This document shows, piece after piece, positions 10,434-26,316 of a stretch of 64,000 nt of DNA. The stretch spans positions 23,804,357 through 23,868,356 of the forward strand of contig CM055113.1 in NCBI GenBank assembly GCA_029204225.1. The letters are read 5' to 3'. A program made the translations under genes and the position numbers. Every line of letters starts with the position of its first letter. Positions within the stretch are counted from its first letter, which is position 1. The notes beneath the pieces are model-generated. The model saw only the letters and a program-made list of their open reading frames with translations, made no database searches and had not been told where the DNA came from. Source of the stretch: Diphasiastrum complanatum. Taxonomy: Eukaryota > Streptophyta > Lycopodiopsida > Lycopodiales > Lycopodiaceae.

Positions 10434-11227
10434 TTATGGTGACAGGCGAAAAGGAGACACTATCTTACAAAATGCCAAAGGTGGTCTAAAAGCAAAGGCA
10501 CCCTGTAAATCTAATCCTAAGGCTACTCGTAAAAGTGATGCACTTTTTGCATTGTCATCACCAACGATCACTTCAGCATTGACTGACATCGCACCCTTTT
10601 CATGCTCACCCCATGCAGCTGCGCTAATAGATTGGACAACGACTGCAGCCACATATGATCTCTTACGGACAGCACTTCCACTTTGTACTTTCCACATCTG
10701 CACTTGAAATTCTTGAAGGGCCACTTTGTATGTCTCCACTTTCTTGAACAAATACGCAATCTCCATCGGTGTGACCGGATGATCTGGTATTTGTGTTTGA
10801 AGATACGCATCACGTTCAAGGGTGGTTGCATCCAATTCACCTTGAAGCTACGTGTGATCTTGTTTGGCCATCTATAATTGACACTTCAGTAGCTGCACCT
10901 GTTGCTTTGTATCCTGCGGGTCATCCACTGAGTGACCATGCTTGTGCTAGAAAGGACCATGATGTCCGTTGTAGATGGGACATCACGATGGATAGTATAG
11001 CACGGAGACTGGGAAGTATTGGTAGAAGACATGATGATCAGAAAGGAAATATAAAACACATAAAAGTGTCTCAGAAAGCAATGCAAAAATTTTGGAAGGC
11101 TTTGGTCACTAGCACAAGTGAGGAATGAATGAAATTCAGTCAATTTATAGGTGAATTTGGTGGGTCCATTACACTGAATACTAGTTTGGCTTATCAGTTC
11201 TGAACAAAAATTTGTAGGCATGTACAA
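10434..11227 (-). pseudogene. aORF copy X1 (internally deleted)
   Basis: Minus-strand fragment of the unassigned aORF protein. It begins in the N-terminal leader (MSSTNTSQSPCYTIHRDVPS, then STSMVTQW) at 11020-10910. It then jumps directly to the coiled-coil part (LDATTLERDAYLQTQIPDH, YLFKKVETYKVAL) at 10835-10720, so the central conserved domain, Ser-rich linker and acidic patch are deleted. This copy keeps the Trp of VTQW that is a stop in X5. Distal of 10700 the frame departs from the family. The same 3' flank around 11130-11225 is present at X3 and X5. Function unknown. Confidence 0.65.
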
Positions 11228-11229
11228 TA

Positions 11230-11590
11230 CCGTATCGGATCTTGAAAAAGATTGGATTCTTAGCTTACCATTTGGAACTCCCGAAAGGATCTCAAGTGCA
11301 TCCGGTATTTTACGTTAGCCAACTCAAGAAGAGTCTACGTGAACGAGAGCATCTTAGATCTGGAGATTAATTGGACCTGTTGGATAAATCATCAGGTGTA
11401 TCTCAACTTGAACCCAAAAAGATCTTGGATACAAGAACTAAACGATTGAGAAATCGTATAGTTACTGAGCATTTTGTTTGATGGAAGCGATGTACAGACG
11501 ATGATGATTCATGGAAACAGAAAGGGAGCTTAAGGAGGAACTTCCCTAGTTTTAAATTCTGAGGACAGAACTTAAATTAGGAGGAAAGAA
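11230..11590 (+). pseudogene. Chromovirus integrase C-terminus remnant and polypurine tract
   Basis: Only the 3' end of a plus-strand Ty3/gypsy chromovirus remains. It shows LKKIGFLAYHLELPKGSQVH, VFYVSQLKKSLRE, then TKRLRNRIVTEHFV*WK, which resembles the segment linking integrase to a chromodomain (compare the element at 44.5 kb). The frame ends shortly before a purine-rich stretch, AGGAGGAAAGAA at 11579-11590, which is the expected polypurine tract directly before the LTR. The rest of the element is absent upstream of 11230, where aORF X1 begins in the opposite orientation. Confidence 0.6.
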
Positions 11591-12106
11591 TGGCATGCCC
11601 ATGACTGGTCTGGGGTAGTGTGTCCATGCTAGGGGTCAGTAGACCAACAGCCCATAAGTTAATTGTGACTATAAGGGAATTGAGGCCCTTATGTATACAT
11701 GGTCATAATTAATGGTTGTAGGCCTAAACACATGGTGGTGGAGTTGGTATGGGTCTTTCAGTGACTCATTGGAGAACTGGATGACGTGGCCCAAATAGGC
11801 TGCAGAGGTGTCCGGTGAGGTGTCACAATGCACTACTAGTGGTGCATGGGCCTTGGAGGGTATAAGTATACCTATTGGGCTCTCACTAGTGTATGCTTGA
11901 TTTTGTGATTGGTAGCTACATGTTGCTAGTGTAATTCCTCTTTCCATGACTGTAATTGATCCATAGCTTGGGGGCTAGATCCGTACAATCTAGATTTGGT
12001 TGGGCTGGTTTATCCACCACCTGTTCTCTTTGTTATTGCTTTGTTTGGCATGCTTAGGATAGTATCCTGTGTGAAGGACTTTATATACTTCATTGAGAAT
12101 TCAACA
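11591..12106 (+). mobile_element. LTR of truncated chromovirus (516 bp)
   Basis: Starts TGGCATGCCC immediately after the polypurine tract and ends ATTCAACA, immediately before resumption of aORF sequence at 12107. It contains a TATA box at 11861 (TATAAGTATA). The ends are set by TG/CA, the polypurine tract and the sharp return of aORF homology, not by comparison with a second LTR. Confidence 0.65.
11861..11870 (+). promoter_or_regulatory. TATA box in chromovirus LTR
   Basis: GGTATAAGTATACC, partly palindromic, 270 bases into the LTR. Likely core promoter; motif only. Confidence 0.4.
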
Positions 12107-12875
12107 ATTTATGGATATGTTCGATGATTTTGATCTCCTAGGGCCAGATGGACTATTTTCCTCAGAGCCCTGTGCCCTTTGAACTACAATCTCTCGAAAG
12201 AGGATTCGAACAATTCCATGAGACTTTTGATACATTTGATATAGCACCACAATAGAGAGAGCAAGCAGATCCACAAGAACATGCACCAAACATGATAAAG
12301 ATCGTTTATGTCGTTGTATCCCTGAAGCAGTTCGATGCCACCGTGCCAGAAGGATTTGAAGAAGAAAATATCTTCGAGGAAGAAGATACATAGGCAAAGT
12401 ATCAAGGCCAAACTAGACAAGCTCTTGCATCTACTGTTCCTTCTATTGCTGCCACTGTTCCTACACCCGTGGATTCTGGTGATGCACTTGGTTTAGTTTC
12501 TAACCTTGCACGAGTTATCCAAACCATGATTGATGAGAAAACCGCAATGGAGAAGCGCATCTCCGAATTGGGATCAAAAAACATTCTGATTAGCCAAAAA
12601 GTCATCCAACTGAATAGAGAGCTCCGAGTTCTAGGGCCGATTTGATAGATTCAAACGAACGGCATCGACTAAGTTGGCAAAGGCAAAGTTCACTATCAAA
12701 GAATATGAAAAAGTTGTCACTCAAGTCCTAGAACTCAGATCCAAGTACCAGTCTTGTCAGCTTTCTTGCCTGAACAACAAGATCAAGGAGAAATAGATAA
12801 TAGAATGGATCAAGAGACACATGAAAAAGAAACCACCAAGATACGATGAGAGGCCAACCAGAGCCCTAAATAAAT
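12107..12875 (+). pseudogene. aORF copy X2 (middle part)
   Basis: Plus-strand aORF fragment. It starts FMDMFDDFDLLGP and goes through SSEPCAL, KQFDATVPEGFEEENIFEEE (acidic patch), DSGDALGLVSNLARVIQ, MIDEKTAMEKRISELG and LAKAKFTIKEYEKVVTQ (coiled-coil heptads). It matches the minus-strand copy X5 at 62.2-62.6 kb and, for its last part, X4 at 55.7 kb. Stops and frameshifts are present. It is followed within 65 bases by a tRNA-Asp primer-binding site and a gag leader, which is the strongest hint that the aORF lies upstream of the internal region, i.e. in the LTR. Confidence 0.65.
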
Positions 12876-12933
12876 AATCTAGCGAGACCATAGATAGACC
12901 TAGCCATCGCATGATTAAATGTACTTGCAACAT

Positions 12934-12944
12934 TGGCGCCGTTG
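12934..12944 (+). other. tRNA-Asp primer-binding site
   Basis: TGGCGCCGTTG matches the complement of the 3' end of plant tRNA-Asp for eleven bases. It is preceded by GCAACAT, so an LTR ending ...CAACA would abut it. A gag leader and gag follow on the same strand. Confidence 0.7.
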
Positions 12945-13786
12945 TAGCTTTTTAAAATTTCTTACATAGCTTATATTTTTTTCTCTTTTTGCTATTGCTA
13001 CATGCTTGTGTGCATGTTTGCCTATTATTATACTTCACACAATAGCACTTGTCTTCTCTCCAGGTCCTACAAGAGCTATTGAGCAACCTATCAAGCCGAG
13101 AGGGAGAAACAGCAATGTCAACTTGGGCATTTTCTTTGAAAGAAGTGATCCAAGTGACATTTTTCACCATCAAATAGGTATATCAGAATTTTCCAAGTTG
13201 TTTGCAGCCATAACAGAACATCATAATTTGAGCATATTCCCTTTGCAAATTCTGACCTTGTTCAGATTTTCAAAAATCAACCTATACTGACAAATCTCCT
13301 TGTTGTCCAACTAAATCTTCGTCTTAGAATTCACCAGTCCTATTGAGGCTACATCTATGAAAGATCAGTCCTATGGCAGCTCTACGAATTTATCTCAGAG
13401 ATTTAGTCTACTTTCTGTCAAACAAGCATTTTTTCCAATATTGAGCTTGTCTATCAGCAAAACTACAGTTTCAGAATTTGCCGACCATCCCATGAAATCG
13501 CCACAATTTAAAACTTTGAAATACACTCTCTGCGAATTCCTTCCTTTACAAAAAACCAAAAAATTAAAATATCAATAATTGGTTAGTGAAAACTCCCCAT
13601 CAGAATTCGGGAGTACTATATTCTGCTTAATCAACTATCTACGAGTCATACTCCTATCTGTGAGTTCTGTTGCTTCAAAAAAGTCCATATTCTTGTCAGA
13701 ACTCATTATTTTACAAGAAATCCGTCTTTTTGATCTCCTTGAAAAAATACAATACTATATTGCTACTCTGTTTCTCATTCTGCATT
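12945..13786 (+). other. Gypsy 5' leader
   Basis: Non-coding leader between primer-binding site and gag. The stretch 13340-13610 (containing ATGAAAGATCAGTCCT and GACCATCCCATGAAAT) is repeated in reverse orientation at about 61150-61430, downstream of aORF X5. This confirms it as a defined part of the element. It has no credible ORF. Confidence 0.55.
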
Positions 13787-14477
13787 ATGTCAAGAGACTT
13801 TTTCGATTCTTCCAATCGTAATCCTCCACGACTGGAACAAAGAATTTCGCGCATTGATGCACCAAAGTACGATGGAGAATCTGACCCAGTTAGATTTCTT
13901 CAAGACTTTGATAATGCATGTCACTTCTATGGAGACACTTCTAAAACTAAAAAGCTTAGATTATTTTTTATGGTCCTCTATGGGTATCAAGTGTTTAAAC
14001 ACTCAAAGCCCATTCATACAAATCACACACATCAAGAGGCGTCGTGAAGAGTCTATTAGGAGCTACAATGAGTGTTTCAAACGTCTCAAGTTAGAATGTG
14101 TTGATAAAAATATCACCGAACATATGGCCATCAAATTCTTCTTGGTTGGACTCCCTAAAAGTATCCGCCGAGAGCTAAAACTATTTGACCTTTATGATCA
14201 ACTTAAGGATGTAATGACCGATGCCATTCGCGAAGAAGACGAGGGGTCCAATGAGGACTGCAAAAAGAAATCCAAGAATCCTGAATGTCTTAATCATTCG
14301 AAGCTTGAGAATGCTGCCCAATCTTCAGAAATCCTACATCAAATGGAAACTTGGAAGAAGGCTCAACAAACCCACATGGACAAACTAACTGCTGATTTCC
14401 AGAGGGCTATGAAAGATATTGTTGACATCTCCTTTCCATCAAGAGATTTGATGTTTAAGAATGGATTAGAAGTTTGA
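13787..14477 (+). pseudogene. Ty3/gypsy gag, plus strand
   Basis: Starts MSRDFFDSSNRNPPRLEQ, then IDAPKYDGESDPVRFLQDF, DNACHFYGDTS. A frameshift near 13960 moves the frame to SIRSYNECFKRLKLECVD, FFLVGLPKSIRREL and VMTDAIREEDEGSNED, then a Lys/Gln-rich tail. It corresponds to E1 gag and the 53.3-54 kb gag. The usual Trp-containing capsid block after FYGDTS is deleted, and no zinc knuckle follows, so the element breaks off at about 14480. Confidence 0.7.
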
Positions 14478-14479
14478 AT

Positions 14480-15060
14480 GCTAAGACTAGCACATGACCA
14501 TTTTTATTGTAGTACCTATAGAATAAACCATCCTTAGAAGTTGAGAAAGTTGAATCAGAGGTACTTCTTAATTGCTCTTTTATCTTACAAGAAATTGACA
14601 GGTGCTCTTGCTTGTTTTTTAAGTTTCTTTTTATTTTCTTTCTTCATTAGGGGATATTAGAACTCAAAATGGACCCTTTGTCAAGATGTTGTTTTTTATT
14701 TTGCACGCTTTCAACGCTTATGTGTCCCAATGAATGGTGTCCATCTATGATGAACTGTAACAGTGGTTGATGGACAAAAATTGTATTTAACTTTTTCGGC
14801 CAAATTTTCGTGATTTTCAAATATTGCACCGGGCAAAACAAACAATTGTGATTGGACCACAATTACTGCCCAAATACTCTTATGTTGCCCGTTATTGTAC
14901 ACTCGAGGCTGATTTGACATCAATAGTCGTAAACTGTAATTAACTAATCCTTGTAGTTTAGGAACTTCTTGGAATTCATATTTATACCTCTCATTCTCTT
15001 CATTTATCTCTTATTTTGGATTGTCATTCTTAGGTTTACCTCTCAATCTCTTCATTCTCT
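14480..15060. other. No recognisable gene
   Basis: AT-rich DNA between the truncated gag and the coding-like segment at 15.1 kb. The short open frames here overlap on both strands and show no family resemblance. I see nothing else in it. Confidence 0.5.
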
Positions 15061-15094
15061 CCGTTCTCAGCTTGCGTACATGTATTTTTGACAC

Positions 15095-16255
15095 ATGGCT
15101 ACAAATAATCGGAGACCAAGAGGAACCATTGATGCAATCAATATTTGCAATGAAAAAAATGCAGAAGATCAATGGATATCAAGAATATATTAAAAATATC
15201 AATGGATCTTGATGCATCCCTCTACAAAAGGCTCATTCCTGGAAAAGAAAAAGATCGGATAACATATATAGAAGCTCTTGGAAAGGCAAGATAATGGATT
15301 TTAAAGTATTACCTGCCGATCAATCTATCACGGAAGTTTTAGTTCAGCATGCTTATCTTCACAATGAGCTCAACATTCATGATTTGAATCCAAATGATAG
15401 AAGAAAATTTTAAGTTTTCATATTTAATTTCTTAATAGTTAGCATTTTCTTTAAATTATAATTTTCTTGTGATATTTTTGTTGGTTTTGCAGATTTGTAT
15501 CCAGCAGGAATAATCGATGTCATACATTCAGATATCGGTATTTTACAATATAAAGGTCGTTCTCCAAAATCACTTTTAGAGTCAGGAGTTTTCTTTTATA
15601 ATCACACTTATTTTTCTGATAAAAATGGTTTAGTTGGTAGATTAGAGCCATATCCTCTACCAGATTTTTCGAGTGAGGAATGGATTTCTCTTGATGCAGC
15701 AATTTCTGAAAGATTTCGATCTAGATTATATATTGATATCCAGAGTATATTAAAATGTAGCACTGGATCGAAGATAATACATTAAGTTGGTATCTACCTT
15801 TTACTATTTTTGTTGACTTTTTTTCCAAATGCAATGTTCGAAGAACAAAAACAATGTTTATTTGTAAGGACTTGAGTGCTAAAATAATCGTCGAGTTGTT
15901 GGATGATGATTGGGATACGAAAGAAAATCAACAAGTTGAGTGCAGAGTATGTTACTCATCAATGATATTTAGATATCACATCAAAAAACAAATGCTCACT
16001 TTGTTGCTGTATTATAGAAGATGGATTCAATGCAAAAATGTTTGGAAGCCACTTGATCAAGATTTTGGTATAAACCTCCAAGAGCAACTTCAAATAATAG
16101 TGAAAAGAAATGACAACATTCTTGCAATGGTTGAGGTCGAGGAAGACTGGTGTTTCAATCACATTCGATCTAAACTAGACATGTTGCAATTCGATCTATC
16201 TCAGTACTTATATCAATTTCAAATGAATGGTGTAAAGATACGTTATGCCATATGA
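15095..16255 (+). pseudogene. Unrecognised coding-like segments
   Basis: Several short plus-strand stretches read like protein: MATNNRRPRGTIDAINIC (from 15095), DASLYKRLIPGKEKDRITY (about 15206), IMDFKVLPADQSITEVLVQH (about 15291), then after a good acceptor (TTTTGCAG at 15492) LYPAGIIDVIHSDIGILQYK running to a stop at 15784, and a further frame 15854-16255 with many Trp and acidic residues. They change frame several times, and the first parts contain stops, so the gene appears broken or is a multi-exon gene whose junctions I cannot define. I do not recognise the family. Ty1/copia DNA abuts it at 16346. Confidence 0.35.
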
Positions 16256-16345
16256 AAAAAAAAAAAATTTGTTGGGAGAGATCTTCGTTCTGATAAGGGT
16301 GCAATGGATATCCAGACACGAATTGTTTCATCCTCTGATTCCCTC

Positions 16346-17123
16346 TGTTGAGATTCTCACAGAAACAAACCCAGATGGAATTCGATTCTGTCCTCGGGTC
16401 TACTGCCCTCTGTGACAGGATCTACAATCCTCCAAAGTGAGGCCAGACACTGTTGACCTATGTAGAATTTACTTATGCATTCGACAACGTAAAACTAGTG
16501 TGCGGAAGAAGATTGAAACCAGCTAATCACAAACATACAACTATCAGACAATAAACTCTTCTGCATAAAACATCTACTGCATTATCAAAGAATTCCTTAA
16601 ACATTGTTGTGACAAACCATAGAGCGCAAAAGATACTCTGTCTTTCGCGAATCAAAACTTGTCACGCTTACTAGCAGACTTCTTGAACCTTAGCTTGCTG
16701 GCTACACAGTGCTCAGCTTACATTGGTATGTTGCCAATCTACTACAATTGCATTATTAATAATCGAGATCTACATGTACGTAGAGAGGAGGACACGATTA
16801 GCAACTCAGAAGATTACAAGAACGGCTAATTAGGCATGTCCTAACGGTATCCTGTCAGTCTTCGGAGGATGGCGTCCTCCTGGTACTTCCGCGATCTCAT
16901 CTGTCCTTTCACGCGTGGAGATCTGTCGTCACTTGGGTCTTTGTGCCTTCTTGTGCCTTTGGCTTTGTCATTAGGTTGACTTGGGTCCATGAACCTTTTA
17001 TCTTTGTGTTCATGTTCGTGTTCGTGTTCGTGTTTGTGTTCATGTTCGTGTTCGTGTTCGTGATTGTTTGATCATCGTCTTCATGTCTTCGATCCTTGAA
17101 ACTTTTTTGTTCGCGACCACACA
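16346..17123 (-). mobile_element. Ty1/copia 3' LTR (about 778 bp)
   Basis: On the plus strand it runs from TGTTGAGATTCTC to GCGACCACACA. On the minus strand it follows a purine tract (AAGAGAAAAAGGGAGC) and begins TGTGTGGTC. It contains a TTCGTG/TTCATG hexamer array at 17008-17062. The opposite LTR is not present because the element is 5'-truncated, so the boundaries rest on TG/CA and the polypurine tract. Confidence 0.5.
17008..17063 (+). repeat. Hexamer array (GTGTTC/GTGTTT)n
   Basis: About nine copies of a GTTCGT-like hexamer with TTCATG and TTTGTG variants, inside the copia LTR. Confidence 0.8.
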
Positions 17124-18664
17124 GCTCCCTTTTTCTCTTCTACCTTGAGATCTAAAGCTATCATAGCTTTGTGGCCAGAAACAATTTGTTTCTTCAGCTC
17201 CCTCTCAAGTCGTGATAGCTTTATAGCTCCCAGACTCTTCCTCTGCCTATCGAACAAACCTTTGTCTAGGGCCTTGGTGAAGATGTCCACCACCATTTGC
17301 TTCATGCCAATGAAGCTAGTCTTGAATTCCTTTCAGTGACCAGGTCCCTTATCAAGTGATACTTGATTGCGATGTGTTTTGTCCTTGAGTGAAACATGGG
17401 ATTCTTTGTCAGGTGAATTGCAGAAGTATTGTCCATCTGGCTCTTGATTGATTTCACCCAGTCCTGAACTGTCTCAGCCATGTGATTTCGTTAACCATCT
17501 TTGCGGCTGTAACGTATTCTACTTCAAATGATGATTGAGCTATAATGGTCTACTTCTTGTTGACCTTGAGAATTGATGTGCCTGTTGCAATGGTGCACCC
17601 TCTTGAGGCACTTTTACGGTCGTTCTTGAGAGATGCCCAGCTAGCATCACTATAGGAGTGCATCTGAACATCTGCATCACAAGAATAACACAGCCCATAA
17701 TCCTTCGTTTGTTGAAGGTATTGTAAGATTCGCTTTGCGATTTTCCAGTGTGCTAAGCTTGGATTCGTGCTGAATTGACTCATTCTGAACATGGCATAAG
17801 AAATGTCGAGGCATGTGTTGTTTGCTAGATACATCAAAAATCCGATCAGCCTCCTGTAAGGTGTGTGCTGCATCATCTCCTGCTCTTCTTTTGTCTTCGA
17901 ACAATCTTTGTTCATTAGGGCTATCCCTGCAAGCATTGGAGTATTTGCCCCTTTGTAATCTGTCATCCTGAAATCATCTAGGATTTTCTGGGTGTATCTT
18001 GATTGATAAAGGTATAGTTTTCTTTCATCATAGTCGCGCTCAATCTGCAAGCCTAGATAACATCCGGCTTCTCCTAGGTCTGTTATCTCAAAATGTTTTG
18101 ATATCTCATTCTTCACTCTCGCAATTGGGCCTTTGCTTCTGCATAGTATCAAGGTGTCATCCACATACACAGCAACAATGATGATCTCCCCATCTGTGAT
18201 CCTCACATACACATTGGAATCGGCTATCAATGGCTCGAATCCCAAGGATCTCATGACTTGATCATTCTTCTTATACCATTGTCGTGTTAATTGCTTCAGA
18301 CCATAGATACTCCTGTGCATTCGGCATGCATAGGTAGGAAGTGATTCGGAGGTATAACCTGGAGGGTGATCCATGTAGACCTCTTCATCTAATTCGCCAT
18401 GTAGGAATGTTGTCTTTTCATCAACGATGTGAATCTTGAGGTCGTATGCAGCTGAATATGCAAATAGTAGGCATAAGGAAGCATGTTTCACCATTGGAGA
18501 AAAGGTCTCAGTGTAGTCGATGCCGTACTTCTGAGAAAAATCCTTCGCTACAAGTCTGGCCTTATATCTCGAAACATCTCCATTTGGAGACTAATATTTA
18601 ATATGAACCGTCAAAGCTTGCTTCGACAGATTTTTTTTAGCTTTGGATGTATGAGGGTGCTTAA
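17085..18664 (-). pseudogene. Ty1/copia reverse transcriptase-RNase H
   Basis: A 314-codon uninterrupted frame (18494-17550) contains the RT core and part of RNase H. Landmarks are HIVDEKTTFLHGELDEEVYM (motif A), SIYGLKQLTRQWYKK, VAVYVDDTLILC (intact YVDD box), EAGCYLGLQIER, YRRLIGFLMYLANNTCLDIS and MHSYSDASWASLKNDRKSASR of RNase H. Upstream, KARLVAKDFSQKYGIDYTET (in frame but after a stop at 18592) is the start of the RT domain. Downstream, IAQSSFEVEYVTAA and MDNTSAIHLTKNPMFHSRTK are shifted in frame. Integrase, protease and gag are missing: homology stops at about 18664. The element reads antisense to the flanking plus-strand segments it splits. Confidence 0.9.
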
Positions 18665-19216
18665 ATAGGGCAAGAGATTGTAATAATTGCCCTCGTACAC
18701 ATTTTTCAATGATGTCTGTTTGTTATTTGTTTAGTATTTGTTTAATGATGATTCTGAGAGGCTAGTGATAGACTATTTAATGTATTCCAGCGCAGGCACA
18801 AATTTTAGGGTCAGGGCTAATGATTATTCGGAGAATCTAGTGATATACTATTTAATGTATTCCGATGTAGGTACAAATCTGTCTTACGCTGACTGGTGGA
18901 TAAATATAGGTTGTGCTCCTCAATTCATTATTTGACAAATGTATGGCTGTGATCAACATGAATAGGTTGTGTCTTTTATTCTGAACTTCGTCGTCATTTT
19001 GTTTTCTTTCTTCCTCGCGATATCGAATCAACGCGCGCCTTCACATACAGTGTATGGTCGGATTCATTTAGGTGCGCTGAAGCGATGTCAGCCTCTTTTG
19101 ACATGTGCTCACAAAAAATTTGAATCTCATCAAAATGATATCTAATCAATGCGCACATTGTTGTTCAGTCCTCGACCGAAATCATTCAACCGCGTTGAAC
19201 CGATATCAGGTTCAAT

Positions 19217-19630
19217 ATGGCTAGTTCTTCCTTGTCCTCGGATAACAAACTTCTAGATTTTTTGAATGCCAGTGACATTCCATTTGAGAAATTAGAGTAT
19301 TTTTTCGGTATTTTTTTTGCTCCATTCGATATCGATAAGATAGTTTATGAGAATTGTTGTAATTTAATGATAATTTTTCTCAGATTATTAGTACTCATGT
19401 TCAGGATATAGATAGTTTTTGTTTCGTTCATTTTCTGGACCTTGTGCATTCCCAACCATCCTCTAAGCATAAACGCAATAGAAAGTACTCTAACCTACAT
19501 GACCATTTCAAAAGAAATATATATTGTGGTATCCACAATAGAATATGTCGTCTTCTAATCAAAGGAATGGCTTTTGTCTTTTACATATCTGTTGATATTC
19601 CAGATGATGAGTCTGTTGAATCCATTGATT
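19217..19630 (+). other. Possible upstream exons of the 19.6 kb gene
   Basis: MASSSLSSDNKLLDFLNASD starts at 19217 and runs to FF just before a possible donor (TTCGGTATTT near 19306). A second open stretch (about 19407-19629) reads DIDSFCFVHFLDLVHSQP, then Lys/Arg-rich and YISVDIPDDESVESID before a stop. These could be 5' exons or a separate broken gene; the frames do not join cleanly with the CDS at 19604. No family recognised. Confidence 0.25.
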
Positions 19631-20512
19631 GAAGCATCTGCATCTACTCCAGTTGATGTAGATAATGTAGATACTGATATAGGGGTTGAAGGTGAAGCAT
19701 TTATGGCTTCAGATTATCAGAAAACTCTCCCTCGTTCTATAATCTTCTCTGATTCTTTTCCATCTACATCTTCTGTTAATCAATTAACTTTACTCGATAT
19801 TCCCTTATATTTTATAAACAATGAGAGTTATATTTCATTTAATGATATAGAAGATGTTTTGAATTTGAGAGAGGATGAAATCCTCTCAATTTTTGCACAA
19901 AATCTATCAGAATTTTCTGACATTGTTGATTACACATATAATGACCTAGAAAGTGAGATAGATTATGATAAAGATGGCAATTGGAAATCTGGCAATGAGG
20001 CCTTGGAGGCCATAATTGAAATATCTAAAGCCTATGAAAATACTTTGCCTATAGAGGAGGAATTTTTGGAATTTCAAAAAAAATATTCCCCAAGGACTCG
20101 ATATATCCCCTCCGAAAATGTAGAGGCCATTGACGGACATGACATTAGCAAAGCAAACGTCGTTGAATATGATGATTATGATCTGGTACGTAGATATTAT
20201 ATTGGTATTGATATTGTTTAGTTTTCTTATTTCAAACATTGTGTTAAAGTATGAGTTTGCAGTGTTATGTATCATTCTAAATCTATTTTCTTTACTCGTT
20301 TACAGGATGCTATTGAAATAGATGCCTTTGGTATGAGACATGGAGGCGTCCGAGGTGCTACAAAAGGATCATCTGCAATGGCCCTTTATTTGGGTTACAT
20401 TGATATGAGCAAAAGGAAAAATTTAAAATTTTTGGATCCATATGAAAGGAGATTATTCCTTCATGACAATACCATCCGTCTGAATCTTGAAGAGGATGAT
20501 GATGATAATTAA
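19604..20512 (+). CDS. Candidate two-exon gene, acidic protein of unknown function
   Basis: Exon 19604-20185 ends ...YDDYDL at a consensus donor (CTG|GTACGT). A 120-base intron with a pyrimidine-rich end (TTACTCGTTTACAG) leads to exon 20306-20512. The join keeps the frame exactly and gives 262 residues ending LEEDDDDN before TAA. The first exon is rich in Asp/Glu/Ser (VDVDNVDTDIGVEGEAF, FNDIEDVLNLREDEILSI). The second contains a Gly/Arg segment (FGMRHGGVRGATKGSSAMAL) and a basic stretch before the acidic tail. No signal peptide or membrane segment is evident. The Met at 19604 directly follows TTCCAG, so this exon may itself be internal and the true start upstream. Function unknown. The copia insertion 1 kb upstream may have cut off 5' parts. 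Confidence 0.45.
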
Positions 20513-25157
<4,645 letters not shown>

Positions 25158-25945
25158 TCATTTTTGTGTCTTTATGAAATAGGCCATAATCTCACTGTCT
25201 TGATCAATTAGCTGCAACATCATGATTTCTAGGCTGTCGCTGCAATTGTTTCCTTTTGTTTGCCTCCCATTAATGAGCCTATATAGCATCATATTTACTA
25301 CCTCATTTTCTTGCATGGTTGAGATGTAGATACTACATACCTTATTTTGTCTCAACTGAGTCTTTGTCGTGTCGATCAGTGCTTGATTATGATTCTCCTC
25401 TAGCTTTTCGATCGATAAGAATCTCTCCTTTAAGGTCGAGTGCTCATCAGATCTAGATTCAACTTGTACATGATATGTTGGTACTTCAAACTCAATTGGC
25501 AATATTGGGTGCATGCCATAGACCAGATAGATGTTTTGTGGTCACCTTCTCGGCATTTCGATATGCCCATAGGACAGATGGTAATTTCTGATCCCAATCA
25601 TATGCGTGCATTGTGGTGATCTTATTTAAGATCTTACACAAAATGCCATTGGATCTTTCAGTCAAGTCGTTAGCCTTCAGGTTGTACGGAGTTGTTTTTC
25701 GGTGTTTAATCATAAAGTGCTTGGTAAGCATACGTATCATATCATTTAAGAAATGTGTATCTCTGTCGCTTACCAGCTACAAGGGCCAGCCATAACGGGT
25801 TATAATGTTCTGAAAGACAAATGCTGCAACGTCTTTGTACATCGTTGGCCACCAGTATTTGGCGTTTAAAATCTCCTTCATGATGTTAACAACTACAAAG
25901 CTTCCACCTGCATCTTCTGAATGCAAGGCTCGAATTACCTTTTTA
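25158..25945 (-). pseudogene. Ty3/gypsy integrase fragment
   Basis: Minus-strand remnant of an integrase. Near 25860 AKYWWPTMYKDVAAF is the end of the zinc-binding domain. It is joined directly to YGWPL and VSDRDTHFLND (second catalytic Asp, near 25760), so the first Asp region is deleted. Then TTPYNLKANDLTERSNGIL gives the Glu region, with the usual NGQ changed to NDL. HPILPIEFEVPTYHVQVESR (from 25514) and TKTQLRQNKV are typical of the integrase C-terminal domain. No LTR or other pol domain is attached. It is a solitary, internally deleted fragment. Confidence 0.8.
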
Positions 25946-26316
25946 ATTTCTTAGAACAAATGTCTATCGGTTGCAAGACAAAACATTTACATTAAAATTG
26001 CCAACCAAACCAGACCATAGCTCATGCCACAACAAACATGGAAACGATAAAACCAAATCTCTAATGAAATCCCATTGGATAGATCAATGTTATTAGTTAA
26101 AGCTAGTACAAAAGAGCATCTCATAGTTCATGTATTTTTACGGTGAACGAATCTAAAAATGAAGCGTATTTTTGGTGTTTTCCTGCGTGTCTCTTGATCT
26201 GCAAAACCAGACACCACCATTTAAATATTACAATTCATTTTATATATGTGTTCAACAACCATTTAAAAAATCTATAAACACGTTTATTGTTCATACTTAC
26301 GGTTTGTCCGTTAATA

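Noticed and set aside
11669-11947. 92-codon minus-strand frame
   Set aside because: It lies wholly within the chromovirus LTR, antisense to its TATA box, and shows no family resemblance.
15095-16255. Endogenous pararetrovirus movement or coat protein
   Set aside because: Considered because of the isolated unknown coding DNA, but no motif that I can name supports it.
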